Notes: a model not told the origin generated them from the letters alone. Positions 8,008-17,108 are shown, counted from the stretch's first letter. The stretch is DNA of 64,000 bases from Caballeronia glebae (GCF_001545035.1 NZ_FCOJ02000007.1:62001-126000); one strand, 5' to 3'. Numbers and translations are program-made.

Positions 8008-9369
8008 TCAGATCGTCGCGTCCGCGACTGCATCGCTGCCTTCATTCGTATGTCCCGCCGCGATCGGCGCCGCCGAAGTCGACGGCGCCAGCACCACGGC
8101 GGCGATCGCGCCGAGCACCATCAGCAGCGCGATCGCGCCGAGTCCGCCCGTCATGCTGTTCGTCATGGTCTTGATCGAGCCGATGATCATCGGGCTCACG
8201 AAGCCGCCGAGCAGGCCCACGCAATTGATCAGCGCGACGCCGCCCGCCGCGCCGCTGCCGCGAATGTAATCGGTCGAGATCGCCCAGATCAGCGGATTGG
8301 GCGCGAGAATGCCCGCCGTCGCCACCGACAATGCCGCGAGCGACAGCGCGAGGTTGCCCGTCGTGAACCCCGCGACGACGAGGCCGGCCGCGCCGAACAT
8401 CATCGCGATCGCGCAGTGCCAGCGCCGCTCCATCGTGCGATCCGAATGACGGTTCAGCGCGATCAACGCGATCCAGCTCACGAAGTACGGGATCGCCGAA
8501 TAGCAGCCGATCTGCAACGCGCTCGACACGCCCGCGCTCTTGATGAGCGTCGGCAGCCAGAAGCCGATCGCGAACACGCCGGCGATCTGCGTGAACCACA
8601 CGAAACCCATCACGTAGACGCGAAAATCCTTCAGCGCACGGCCGAACGTGTGCTCTGCGTGCCTGGTCGAGACGCTCGAACTCCTGCGGATGTCGTCGAG
8701 CACGATCGCCTTCTCGCTCTCGGTGAGCCACTTCGCCTGCTGCGGGCCGTCATCGAGAAAGAAGAACGCGATCACGCCGAGCACGCTCGCGGGCAGACCC
8801 TGCACGATGAACATCCACTGCCAGCCGTGCAGGCCGAAATAGCCGTTGAAGTACGTCATCAGCGCGCCCGACAGCGGCCCGCCGAACAGGCCCGCGATGC
8901 CCGTCGCGCAGGTGAAGATGGCGATCACCTTCGCGCGCCGCTCGACCGGATACCAGCGCGTGAGATAGAAGATCACGCCCGGATAAAGCCCCGCCTCCGC
9001 GAGTCCGAGAAAGAAGCGCACGGTGTAGAGATGCGAAGGCAGCGTGACGAACGCCGTGCCCGCCGCGATCAAACCCCACAGGATCATGATGCGCGAGAAC
9101 GTGCGCTTTACGCCGATGCGCGCGAGCAGCAGATTGCTTGGCACTTCCATCAGCACGTAGCCGAGAAAGAAGATGCCCGCGCCGATGCTGTAGGTGAAAT
9201 CGCTGAAGCCCACGTCGTGCTTCATGTCGAGCTGCGCAATGCCGATGTTGATGCGATCGAGAAACGCGAACACGTAGCACAGGAACAGGAACGGGATGAG
9301 CCTGCGCGTGATCTTGCCGTAGGTCGCTTCGGCCGTGGGCCTGTCGAAGCTGCCGAGGTCGGGTGTCAT
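8008..9369 (-). CDS. MFS transporter, anion:cation symporter type
   Basis: The 453-residue carrier has about 12 membrane helices and the ACS-branch hallmarks FLDRINIGIAQLDM and GAGIFFLGYVLMEVPSNLLL. Its ATG is preceded by AGGAGA. It lies in the hyuA operon, 51 bases after the hydratase gene and 12 bases before the HMG-CoA lyase gene. It is therefore the likely importer of the pathway's starting acid or imide. It resembles the carriers at 4671-6059, 20950-22305 and 25696-27018, so this window holds four related ACS carriers in four operons. Confidence 0.92.
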   Translation of the reverse strand: MTPDLGSFDRPTAEATYGKITRRLIPFLFLCYVFAFLDRINIGIAQLDMKHDVGFSDFTYSIGAGIFFLGYVLMEVPSNLLLARIGVKRTFSRIMILWGLIAAGTAFVTLPSHLYTVRFFLGLAEAGLYPGVIFYLTRWYPVERRAKVIAIFTCATGIAGLFGGPLSGALMTYFNGYFGLHGWQWMFIVQGLPASVLGVIAFFFLDDGPQQAKWLTESEKAIVLDDIRRSSSVSTRHAEHTFGRALKDFRVYVMGFVWFTQIAGVFAIGFWLPTLIKSAGVSSALQIGCYSAIPYFVSWIALIALNRHSDRTMERRWHCAIAMMFGAAGLVVAGFTTGNLALSLAALSVATAGILAPNPLIWAISTDYIRGSGAAGGVALINCVGLLGGFVSPMIIGSIKTMTNSMTGGLGAIALLMVLGAIAAVVLAPSTSAAPIAAGHTNEGSDAVADATI

Positions 9370-9420
9370 GTCTGTCTCCTCCGGTGAATCCGGTTTTCGG
9401 GTCGGCCGTGCCGTTATGGT

Positions 9421-10233
9421 CTAACGGCCTTTGAATCGCGGTGAGCGTTTCTCGTTGTAGGCGCTGATGCCTTCGAGACGATCCTCGGTCGGAATCAGCC
9501 GGTTGTACGCTTCGATTTCCAGATAGAGCCCGGTGCGCAGATCGCCCTGCATGCCGAGGTCGATCGCCTTCTTCGCCTGCGCGACCGAAAGCGGCGCACT
9601 CGTGCAGATGTCCCGCGCGGCGTCGATGGCGTCGGCAAGCACACGACCCGGCTCGCACAGCCGGTTGACGACGCCCCACGCGAGCGCTTCCTGCGCCGTG
9701 AACTTTCCGCCGCGCAGGATCAACTCCTTCGCCCGCCGCGCGCCGATCGCGCGCGGCAGTTGCTGCGTTCCGCCGCCACCCGGCATGATGCCGCGCTTCA
9801 CTTCGGTGAAGCCGAACGTCGCGTGGCTTGCGGCATAGGCGAAGTCGCAGGCGAGCAGCAGTTCGAGTCCGCCCGCGACCGCCGCGCCGTTGGCCGCGCA
9901 AATGACCGGCACCGGGCAATACGTGAGCGCGCGGTTCATGCGCTCGAACAAATAGTGCTGCACGCCGAACTGTTCGTCGGTCATGCCTTCGCGCTGCTTG
10001 AGGTCCGCGCCGCCGCAGAACGCGCGCTCGCCTGCGCCCGTCAGGATCACGCAGCGATACAGCGCGGGGTTCGCTTCGAGCGCGCCGAATACGCGGATGA
10101 TCTCCTCTCCCGTCGTCGTGCTGATCGCGTTCGAGACTTCCGGACGGTTCAGTTTGACGATGAGAATTTGTTCGTCGATTTCTTCGAGCGTCAGCGTGTC
10201 GAACGCGCCGACCAGTTGCGATGCAAGTTTCAC
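9421..10233 (-). CDS. Enoyl-CoA hydratase, 3-methylglutaconyl-CoA hydratase (AUH)-like
   Basis: The 270-residue crotonase-fold protein starts at GTG 10233, preceded by GGAGA, and overlaps the CoA-transferase stop (GTGA). The oxyanion-hole segments are CGGADLKQREGM and GAAVAGGLELLLACD. The region IMPGGGGTQQLPRAIG contains a crotonase glutamate-loop pattern. The C-terminus (IPTEDRLEGISAYNEKR) closely resembles AUH, the 3-methylglutaconyl-CoA hydratase of leucine degradation. This fits the HMG-CoA lyase in the same operon. Hydration of another branched enoyl-CoA remains possible, because the C-terminal motif is widespread in crotonases. Confidence 0.88.
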   Translation of the reverse strand: MKLASQLVGAFDTLTLEEIDEQILIVKLNRPEVSNAISTTTGEEIIRVFGALEANPALYRCVILTGAGERAFCGGADLKQREGMTDEQFGVQHYLFERMNRALTYCPVPVICAANGAAVAGGLELLLACDFAYAASHATFGFTEVKRGIMPGGGGTQQLPRAIGARRAKELILRGGKFTAQEALAWGVVNRLCEPGRVLADAIDAARDICTSAPLSVAQAKKAIDLGMQGDLRTGLYLEIEAYNRLIPTEDRLEGISAYNEKRSPRFKGR

Positions 10234-11399
10234 GATGTCTCCAGTGGTGTCTTCGTCAACAGATGATTGTGTTCGCCGAGCTTCGGCGTGACGCCCGTGC
10301 GCGCGGGCCGCGCGCCGCCGAACGAAATCGGCACGCCGACGACCGTCGCCGCGCCGTCGTCGGTGGTGCGCAGCAGATCGAGCGCCTTGGTCTGCTCGTG
10401 CTCGACGACCTGATCGATCGTCTGAATCGGTCCGCACGGAATGCCGGCCTTATCGAGCGCATCGAGCCAGTGCGCGGTGCCGTGCTTGCGGAACTCGACG
10501 TGCAGCAAGTCGATCAGCGCGACGCGATTGGTAACGCGCGCGCCGTTGGTGACGAAGCGCGCGTCGTCGGCGAGCGCGGCGCTATCGAGCACGCTGCACA
10601 GGCGGCGGAACAGGCGGTCGTTGCCCGCGGCGACCATGACGGTGCCGTCCGCGCATTCGAAGGCCTGATGCGGCACGATCGCGGCCGTCCCCGATCCCCA
10701 GCGCCCCGGCAGCACGCCGGACGCCAGATAGTCGGCGATCTGGATGCCCGCCCAGCTGATCGCGGTCTCGTATAGCGACACGGATACGATCTCGCCCGCG
10801 CCCGTCGCCTGGCGTCTGAAGAGCGCGGCGAGCACGCCGATCGCGGCCCATAGTCCCGTGCCCATGTCGTTCACCGACACCGGAATACGCGACAGCGGCT
10901 CGCCCGGCTGGCCGAGAAAGCTCATGAGACCCGAGAGCGCCTGCACGAGCGGATCGTAGCCCGGCTTGTCGCGCAGCGGCCCCGCCGTGCCGAACGCGCC
11001 GAGATTGCAGTAGACGAGCGACGGCTTCATGCGCAGCATCGCCTCGCCGCCGAGACCGTATTTCTCCGTCCCGCCCGCCTTCAGGTTCTGCAGCACGACA
11101 TCGGCGCGGCGCGCGATCAGCTCGCGCAACGCCTGCGCTTCGTCCGGGTTCGACAGCGACATCGCGATGCTCTGCTTGCCGTGATTCACCGCATGAAACA
11201 GCGCGGCCGCTCCATCGACGAAGGGCGGGCCCCAGTCGCGCGCGTAGTCGCCGTGTTCCGCGCTTTCGATCTTGATGACGTCCGCGCCGAGCGACCCGAG
11301 AATCATGCCCGCATACGGCGCGGCGAGACTGTGGCCGATCTCGACCACGCACACGCCAGCGAGCGGCAGGGGCTGGTTCATGGCTTCGTTCGCGCTCAT
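10230..11399 (-). CDS. CaiB/BaiF-type (family III) CoA transferase
   Basis: The 389-residue protein begins GVCVVEIGHSLAAPYAG and has the LGADVIKIES motif near residue 50, both standard for family III CoA transferases (formyl-CoA, succinyl-CoA:carboxylate and carnitine-CoA transferases). A candidate catalytic Asp lies in VNDMGTG. The ATG at 11399 overlaps the hyuB stop (ATGA), and its stop overlaps the hydratase GTG, so the three genes are translationally coupled. It should turn the acid released by the HyuAB step into its CoA ester for hydration and cleavage. Donor and acceptor are not predictable. Confidence 0.92.
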   Translation of the reverse strand: MSANEAMNQPLPLAGVCVVEIGHSLAAPYAGMILGSLGADVIKIESAEHGDYARDWGPPFVDGAAALFHAVNHGKQSIAMSLSNPDEAQALRELIARRADVVLQNLKAGGTEKYGLGGEAMLRMKPSLVYCNLGAFGTAGPLRDKPGYDPLVQALSGLMSFLGQPGEPLSRIPVSVNDMGTGLWAAIGVLAALFRRQATGAGEIVSVSLYETAISWAGIQIADYLASGVLPGRWGSGTAAIVPHQAFECADGTVMVAAGNDRLFRRLCSVLDSAALADDARFVTNGARVTNRVALIDLLHVEFRKHGTAHWLDALDKAGIPCGPIQTIDQVVEHEQTKALDLLRTTDDGAATVVGVPISFGGARPARTGVTPKLGEHNHLLTKTPLETS

Positions 11400-13129
11400 T
11401 CGGCGGTGACTTCGAGCGGTGCGTCGGCGGTTTCCCGCGTGCGACCGTAGCGTTGCGCAGCCGCGTCCGCGCTGATGTAGCCATCGGCGACATCGGCATC
11501 GACGCGCGCCTGTTCGCGTTCGCGCGGATCGCCGTAGCCGCCGCTGCCGGCAGGCTGCACTGTCACGCGATCGCCTCGATACACGACCGTCTGCCCGCCC
11601 TTCGCGGCGACCTCGTGCTCGCTGCCGTCCGCGCGTTCGACGACGCACAGAAAGCGCGTCCCTGCCTCGCCGCCGAAGTGGCCTTCGGGCGCCGAACGTC
11701 CGCGTTCGCCGGACACGGTGAACGTGGCCTCGTCGTAATCGACGCGATATACGCGCCGCGATGTCAACCCGCCGCGCTGACGGCCCGCGCCGCCACTGTC
11801 GGTGACGAGCGACCATTCCTCGACCATCAGCGGCGAAGTCGCTTCGATCATCTCGATCGACTGACTGCCCGCGTTGCCCACGTAGACGCGCACGCCGCTC
11901 ACGCCGTCCTTGGCCGCGCGCGCGCCCATGCCGCCCGCGTGAACGTCGTGCATGGTGACGAATTCCTGGCCGGTACGGGAGACTCGCGCCGCATCGGTAT
12001 CGCGTCCGCTGAAAATGCCCGCGCACGACGCGCAGTTGCTTTGTCCGGTGATGCGCTCGGGCACCGCGGGCGCGAGCGCCTTGAGCAGCAGATCGATCAC
12101 GCGCGGCGAAGTCTCTGTGTTGCCCGACACCACCGACGCCGGATAGCGGCAGTTCAGCACGCTGCCCTCGGGCGCGATGATCGTCACCGGCCGGTAGCAA
12201 CCCTGGTTAGTCGGAATGCCCGGATCGGTCAGCGCCTTCACCGTGAACCACGTGCTGTTGCACGTCACCGAAAGCGGACAGTTGATGCCGCCGCGCGCCT
12301 GCGGCCCGGTGCCGGTGTAGTCGAAAGTGATGTGATCGCCCGTCTTGGTGATCTTCACCTTGAGCAGCGGACGCTCCTGTTTCCAGCCCGGCGCCTCGAT
12401 CGGATCGAGATACTCCTGCGCTTCGTAGACGCCATCCGGAATGCGCGCGATCTCCGCGCGAATCAGCTTTTCCGAGTGATCGAGGCTCTGGCTCATCACG
12501 TCGCGCAGCGCATCGGCGCCGTACTTCGCCACCAGTTCGCCGATGCGCCGGTCGCCGACGAACGTGCCCGCGTATTGCGCCTGGATGTCGAGCAGCAGTT
12601 CGTGCGCGTTGCGGCTGTTTCTCGTGAGCAGGTTGATCATGTCCGGCACCGGCTCGTCGTTGCGATACAGAAACACCGGCGGAATGCGGATGCCTTCGGC
12701 AAAAACGTCCCACGTCGTGACGGTATAGCTGCCCGGCGACTGTCCGCCGATGTCGGTCCAGTGGCCGCGCGTCATCACGAACGCGACGATCCGGCCGCCC
12801 GCGAACACCGGCCGCGTGAACTGCACGTCCGGCTGATGATTGCCGCCGCCCACGTAGGCGTCGTTGCTGACGATCACGTCGCCGGGGCGCAGGTTGTCGC
12901 GCCCGACCGCTTCCACCGACACGCGCGTCGAGATGACGGCCGAGCCGAGCATCGTCGGAATGTCGTTGCCTTGCGCGACGAGCTGCATGTCGGCGTCGAA
13001 AATGGCCGCCGACGAATCGCCGCTCGCGTGCATGAGCGGGCTGCCGGCGGTGCGCATCATCGCGATCTTCATTTCACGGGCGATCGCGAAGAGACTGCTG
13101 CGGATGATTTCGTAAGTGACGATGTCCAT
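11396..13129 (-). CDS. Hydantoinase B / oxoprolinase B family protein (HyuB)
   Basis: The 577-residue protein contains the HyuB hallmarks SNDAYVGGGNHQPDV, RGHWTDIGGQSPGS and, near the C-terminus, QPAGSGGYGDPRERE. ATG 13129 was chosen because homology begins at DIVTYEIIRSSL; the frame is open further upstream but overlaps hyuA. It starts 4 bases after the hyuA stop. HyuA and HyuB together form ATP-dependent cyclic-amide hydrolases (N-methylhydantoinase, 5-oxoprolinase) or ATP-dependent ketone carboxylases (acetone and acetophenone carboxylase families). No gamma subunit of the acetone carboxylase type is nearby. Confidence 0.92.
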   Translation of the reverse strand: MDIVTYEIIRSSLFAIAREMKIAMMRTAGSPLMHASGDSSAAIFDADMQLVAQGNDIPTMLGSAVISTRVSVEAVGRDNLRPGDVIVSNDAYVGGGNHQPDVQFTRPVFAGGRIVAFVMTRGHWTDIGGQSPGSYTVTTWDVFAEGIRIPPVFLYRNDEPVPDMINLLTRNSRNAHELLLDIQAQYAGTFVGDRRIGELVAKYGADALRDVMSQSLDHSEKLIRAEIARIPDGVYEAQEYLDPIEAPGWKQERPLLKVKITKTGDHITFDYTGTGPQARGGINCPLSVTCNSTWFTVKALTDPGIPTNQGCYRPVTIIAPEGSVLNCRYPASVVSGNTETSPRVIDLLLKALAPAVPERITGQSNCASCAGIFSGRDTDAARVSRTGQEFVTMHDVHAGGMGARAAKDGVSGVRVYVGNAGSQSIEMIEATSPLMVEEWSLVTDSGGAGRQRGGLTSRRVYRVDYDEATFTVSGERGRSAPEGHFGGEAGTRFLCVVERADGSEHEVAAKGGQTVVYRGDRVTVQPAGSGGYGDPREREQARVDADVADGYISADAAAQRYGRTRETADAPLEVTAE

Positions 13130-13133
13130 GAAT

Positions 13134-15179
13134 TCAGGCTGCCAGTTCGATGACGAGATTGAGATCGGGATCGACGCGCGCGACATGCGACGCCTTCAGC
13201 ACCGCGCAACTGCTGTGCTCTTCGATGACCGCCGGCCCGACGATAGTCGCGCCGACCGGAATCTGCGTGCGCGCGAACACCGGCAGCGTGCGCGCGTGGC
13301 CGTCGAAATACACTTCGCGGGTGCGCACCGGCTGCGGCAGCGCGCCGCCGTCGGCGCTCGCGACCGAGCCGCGCCAGCCGGTCGTCGTCACGAGTTGCAG
13401 CCGCACGTTGGCGACCACCACGGGCTTGTCCTTGCTGATGAAGTTCCATTGCCGCAGATGCGCATCCTCGAAGGCCTGCGCGAGCGCGGCGCGAATGCCC
13501 TGTGCGTCGGCCTGCACTTCGACGGTGATCACGTCGGGCTGGCCGGCATAGCGGCAATCGGCGAGACGCACGACCTTCACGCCCTGCGCTTCGACACCGT
13601 GACGTTCCAGCTCCTCCATGCCTTGCGCGGCCAGTTCGTCGAGCGCGGCGTGCAGGGTCGCGTCGTCGATCATCGCGAGATCGCTCTCAAGCGGACGCTG
13701 ATAGTCGTATTGCTGGTCCGCGACCGTCATGCCGAACGCGCTGAAAAGACCCGGCAGCGGCGGAATCACCACGCGCCGGATGCCCATTTCATGCGCGAGA
13801 TCGACCGCGTGCACCGGCCCCGCGCCGCCGTAGCAGATGTAGGAGAACTCACGCGGATCGTAGCCGCGCTCCACCGTCATGATGCGGATGGCCTGCGCCA
13901 TCAATGCGTTCGCGACCGAGCGCACGACTTGCGCGGCTTCGGGCACGGAGACGCCGAGCGGCTGCGCGATGACTTCGTCGACGACGCGCCATGCGGCCTG
14001 CGCATCGAGCTTGAATTCGCCACCGAGGAAGCTGTCCGGATCGATATAGCCGAGCACCAGATTGCAGTCCGTGACGGTCGGCGCCGTGCCGCCTCGCCCG
14101 TAACATGCCGGCCCGGGATCGGCGCCCGCGCTCTCCGGTCCGATGCGCACGCCGCCGCCCGCGTCGATCCACACGATCGAGCCGCCGCCCGCGCCGACCG
14201 AATCGATGTCGATGCTGGGCGAGCGCACGGTGTAGGTGTGCAGCAGGCTCTTGTTGCGCAGTTCGGGGCGCGAGTCGCGGATCAGCGAGACGTCGAAGGT
14301 CGTGCCGCCCATATCGCCGAGGATCGCGTTCTTCAGTTCGCTCTTCTCGCAATTGCGGATCGCCGCCGAGACGCCGCCCGCCGGCCCGGATTCGAGCAGC
14401 ACGATCGGCTTGTCCGCGACCATCGCCGGACTCGCGAGCCCGCCGTTCGACTGCATGAAGAGAAACTTGCCCGCGAAGCCGTGCTGCGCCAGCGCGCCGA
14501 TGAGCCGGCCGATGTACCGCCCGCAGACCGGGCCGAGCATCGCGTTGATGACGGTCGAACTCGCGCGCTCGTATTCCATCGATTCGGGATTCACTTCGTG
14601 CGACGCGCACACGAAGCGCTCCGGCAACAGGCGGCGCAGCGTATCGACGGCTTCGCGTTCGTGCTGCGGATTAACGTGCGCGTGCAGGAAGCACACGGCG
14701 ACGGCCTCGATATCCGACGCGCGGATCTGTTCGGCGAGCGCTTCGAGCTGCGCGTGATCGAGCGGCGTTTCGATGCTGCCGTCATGGCGCATGCGCTCGT
14801 TCACTTCGAGCCGCCAGCGGCGCTCGACGAGCGGTCGCGGATTGTCGAACAGCAGATCGTAGAGATCGGCGCGGTCGTGACGCGACACGCGCCGGAGTTC
14901 GAGGATGTCGCGAAAGCCGCGCGTGGTGACGAGCGCGGTCCTGGCTCCAGTGCCTTCGACGACCATGTTGGTCGCCATCGTCGTGCCGTGGCCGATGAAC
15001 GACACGTCGGCGCTATTGGTGCCCGACAATTCGAGAATCTTGCGAAAGCCTTCAATGGTGCCGATGACGCGATCCTTCGGCGTCGTCGGCACCTTGGTCG
15101 ACCAGATGCGCCCTTCTTCGTCGTCCACCATCACGACATCGGTGAAGGTGCCGCCGACATCGAGTCCGATTCTTTTCAA
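13134..15179 (-). CDS. Hydantoinase A / oxoprolinase A family protein (HyuA)
   Basis: The 681-residue protein is of the ASKHA-fold ATPase subunit type. The phosphate-binding motif GLDVGGTFTDVV is at residues 5-16 and the second ATP motif DMGGTTFDVSLI is near residue 290. It starts at TTG 15179, supported by AGGAGA eight bases upstream; no ATG fits. It is the first gene of the six-gene operon and is divergent from the LysR gene, with the shared control element between them. Together with HyuB it would carry out the ATP-dependent opening of a cyclic amide or a carboxylation. The substrate is unknown. Confidence 0.92.
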   Translation of the reverse strand: MKRIGLDVGGTFTDVVMVDDEEGRIWSTKVPTTPKDRVIGTIEGFRKILELSGTNSADVSFIGHGTTMATNMVVEGTGARTALVTTRGFRDILELRRVSRHDRADLYDLLFDNPRPLVERRWRLEVNERMRHDGSIETPLDHAQLEALAEQIRASDIEAVAVCFLHAHVNPQHEREAVDTLRRLLPERFVCASHEVNPESMEYERASSTVINAMLGPVCGRYIGRLIGALAQHGFAGKFLFMQSNGGLASPAMVADKPIVLLESGPAGGVSAAIRNCEKSELKNAILGDMGGTTFDVSLIRDSRPELRNKSLLHTYTVRSPSIDIDSVGAGGGSIVWIDAGGGVRIGPESAGADPGPACYGRGGTAPTVTDCNLVLGYIDPDSFLGGEFKLDAQAAWRVVDEVIAQPLGVSVPEAAQVVRSVANALMAQAIRIMTVERGYDPREFSYICYGGAGPVHAVDLAHEMGIRRVVIPPLPGLFSAFGMTVADQQYDYQRPLESDLAMIDDATLHAALDELAAQGMEELERHGVEAQGVKVVRLADCRYAGQPDVITVEVQADAQGIRAALAQAFEDAHLRQWNFISKDKPVVVANVRLQLVTTTGWRGSVASADGGALPQPVRTREVYFDGHARTLPVFARTQIPVGATIVGPAVIEEHSSCAVLKASHVARVDPDLNLVIELAA

Positions 15180-15292
15180 TTTGCGTCTCTCCTGTGAATG
15201 CGTGATTTCTGCTTCGCTTGCCGAGGCCGCGTGTGTTCCGGCATGATCGAGCCGCGCCGTCGAGCGCCCGGCTGTGATGAACGTCGACCGAA

Positions 15293-15377
15293 CCAGTTTA
15301 AAGAGGCATCGGCGCGGCCAGATAATGAAACCTTCCGATCAGGTGAGACGTTGGAGTTATATCGGTGATAACCAGTA
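15293..15377. promoter_or_regulatory. LysR-type operator/promoter element, copy 2 (hyuA/lysR intergenic)
   Basis: This is the second copy of the element at 6108-6191. The dyad TTATATCGGTGATAA is at 15357-15371 and GATCAGGTGAGA at 15337-15348. On the minus strand TAAACT (15295-15300) is a plausible -10 for hyuA, about 115 bases before its TTG. The dyad would lie upstream of the promoter, where LysR regulators bind. The same dyad covers the GTG start and follows the GGAG ribosome-binding site of the divergent LysR gene, so binding would also block lysR expression. That is the usual autorepression arrangement. Confidence 0.72.
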
Positions 15378-16315
15378 TCGATGCGATATTGAGGCGGCTG
15401 CGCGGCAACCACGTCGCGCTTTTGATCGCGCTGGACGACCACGGGTCGCTGCGCAAGGCGGCGCAGCAGGTGTCGCTCTCGCAGCCCGCGACGACCAAGT
15501 CGCTGCGCGAAATCGAGGCGATGTTCGGCACGGAACTGTTCGCGCGCTCGCCGCGCGGCATCGTGCCGAACGAACTCGGACGCTGCGTGATTCGTCATGC
15601 GCGCGCAGTGCGCTCCGAGATCGGCGCGCTGCGCGACGAGCTTGCGGCCATCATGCGCGGCGGCGGCGGCATGCTCGCCATCGGCGCCGTGATGGGCTCG
15701 ATGCCCGAGTGGCTCGCGCCCATCCTGCGCGCGTTGCGGCAAGTGCAGCCGGACGTGTCCGTCGAGGTCTGGGAGGACAACAGCGCGCGCCTGCTATCGA
15801 TGCTCGATCAGCGTCTGCTCGATCTCGTCATCGGGCGGCCGAGCATCAGCGTCCATCCGGAAGCTTACGATTTCATTCCCCTTGAGGTGGAGGAAGTGTG
15901 TCTGGTGGTGGACGGCGCCGATCCGCTGGCGAGCGCGCAGCGCCTGACGCTCGAAGAGCTTGCGGACAATCCGTGGATCGTGCCGCAAGCCGCCCTGCCA
16001 ATGCGCTCGCTGCTCGAACAGCTTTTCGACGACGCCGACGTGCCCTTTCCGCGTTACGCCATCGAGACGTCTTCGACGTTCGCGACGTTGTCGTTGCTGC
16101 GAGCCAGCGCGGGGACCGTCGCGCTCATGCCGCTGAAAGTCGCGCAGTACTTTCAGGCGCACGCAATGATGGCGGTGCTGCCGATTCGGATAGAACGACG
16201 CGGCGCGCCATACGGCATCGCAACGCGGCGCGGCGCCACGGCGACGGCGCCGGTACAGAAGTTCATCGAGTTATGCAAAGAGAAGCGCGACGAGCAGCTT
16301 CGGCGCGGTGACTAG
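15365..16315 (+). CDS. LysR-family transcriptional regulator
   Basis: The 316-residue protein has a winged HTH in the first 70 residues (GSLRKAAQQVSLSQPATTKSLREIE) and a LysR effector domain (about residues 95-300; VMGSMPEWLAPILRAL). The GTG at 15365 is chosen because GGAG (15353-15356) is 8 bases upstream. A TTG at 15389 would keep the HTH but has no such site. The divergent position next to hyuA and the shared element upstream of the 4671-6059 carrier make it the likely regulator of both operons. Confidence 0.9.
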   Translation: MITSIDAILRRLRGNHVALLIALDDHGSLRKAAQQVSLSQPATTKSLREIEAMFGTELFARSPRGIVPNELGRCVIRHARAVRSEIGALRDELAAIMRGGGGMLAIGAVMGSMPEWLAPILRALRQVQPDVSVEVWEDNSARLLSMLDQRLLDLVIGRPSISVHPEAYDFIPLEVEEVCLVVDGADPLASAQRLTLEELADNPWIVPQAALPMRSLLEQLFDDADVPFPRYAIETSSTFATLSLLRASAGTVALMPLKVAQYFQAHAMMAVLPIRIERRGAPYGIATRRGATATAPVQKFIELCKEKRDEQLRRGD

Positions 16316-16348
16316 ACGCCGAAGAAGGGCTGAGCCTGAATCGATACA

Positions 16349-17098
16349 ATGACCCAGATGAATTCCTCTTCGACAGCATCGATGCGAGACACGCTAACTT
16401 CTTTTTTCTGGAGCGGCGATGCCATCCGCAGTCGTTGCGTAAGTGACACCGTTTTATCGGGCATGCTCGACGTGCCGGCGCCCTCCGCGCGCCTGCTCGC
16501 GGATTGGCAAAGAGAGACATCGTCGCGACTCGATCTGGAACCCGGGGATGTCGAGGAAATGCCTCTGGCGCGGGCGCGCGTGCGCTGGCCGGACTACAGG
16601 CGCTGCGTGCAGGCAGTTTCCGACTGGACGTGTGCGCTTGGAATCACCCCTGCCGTATTTGCCTCCAGCGACGTGGCGCTCATGGCCTGTCGTGGCGCGA
16701 GATACCATCACGACGCCGCACAATATGGCGGTGCGGCCTTTTGCAATCTCTTCCTAAGCGAGGACAAGGGTCTGGACGTGCATTTTCCCACAACGGGACA
16801 TCGCATTCCCCTCACACGAGGAACCGCTGTGATATTCGATACTGCCCAGCCTCATGGCGTCATTCAGCGCCACAGCGACAGTTTCAGCGCGGCCGACTTC
16901 GCGCCGGATCGGGATTGCGTTCAGATATTCCTGACCTGGGAACTTCCTATCGAAGACGTCCATGTCGGGCGAGCACTTGAGGTGGTCTTCGACGTCGCCC
17001 GTTCAGCCGCACCGCGACTGGATGAAGAACAAGTCTGGTTGAACGGCGCACCCGCCGCTGTGCGGCCAGAAACCGGTCGCTGGTATCAGGTTGACTAG
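16349..17098 (+). CDS. Hypothetical protein with 2-oxoglutarate/Fe(II)-oxygenase-like metal motif
   Basis: I do not recognise this 249-residue protein by name. Its middle resembles a double-stranded beta-helix fold. HHD at residues 120-122 could supply an HxD metal pair. After the strand-like stretch NLFLSEDKGLDVHFP, the segment FDTAQPHGVIQ supplies a distal His (169). This gives the order HxD...H of 2-oxoglutarate/Fe(II) dioxygenases and some cupins. No signal peptide or membrane segment is evident. It follows the LysR gene in the same direction but has no clear ribosome-binding site. Its end abuts the decayed decarboxylase at 17109. Confidence 0.6.
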   Translation: MTQMNSSSTASMRDTLTSFFWSGDAIRSRCVSDTVLSGMLDVPAPSARLLADWQRETSSRLDLEPGDVEEMPLARARVRWPDYRRCVQAVSDWTCALGITPAVFASSDVALMACRGARYHHDAAQYGGAAFCNLFLSEDKGLDVHFPTTGHRIPLTRGTAVIFDTAQPHGVIQRHSDSFSAADFAPDRDCVQIFLTWELPIEDVHVGRALEVVFDVARSAAPRLDEEQVWLNGAPAAVRPETGRWYQVD

Positions 17099-17108
17099 TC
17101 GCCGGGGC

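Noticed and set aside
7366..9387. A 673-codon open frame on the plus strand
   Set aside because: It is antisense to the HMG-CoA lyase and MFS genes and has the Arg/His/Asp-rich composition of such frames.
11400..12200. Long in-frame N-terminal extension of the CoA transferase
   Set aside because: The extension overlaps hyuB in another frame and is Arg-rich without homology. ATG 11399 fits the family N-terminus and overlaps the hyuB stop.
13116..15197. A 693-codon open frame on the plus strand
   Set aside because: It is antisense to hyuA, which has clear ATP-binding motifs and a ribosome-binding site.
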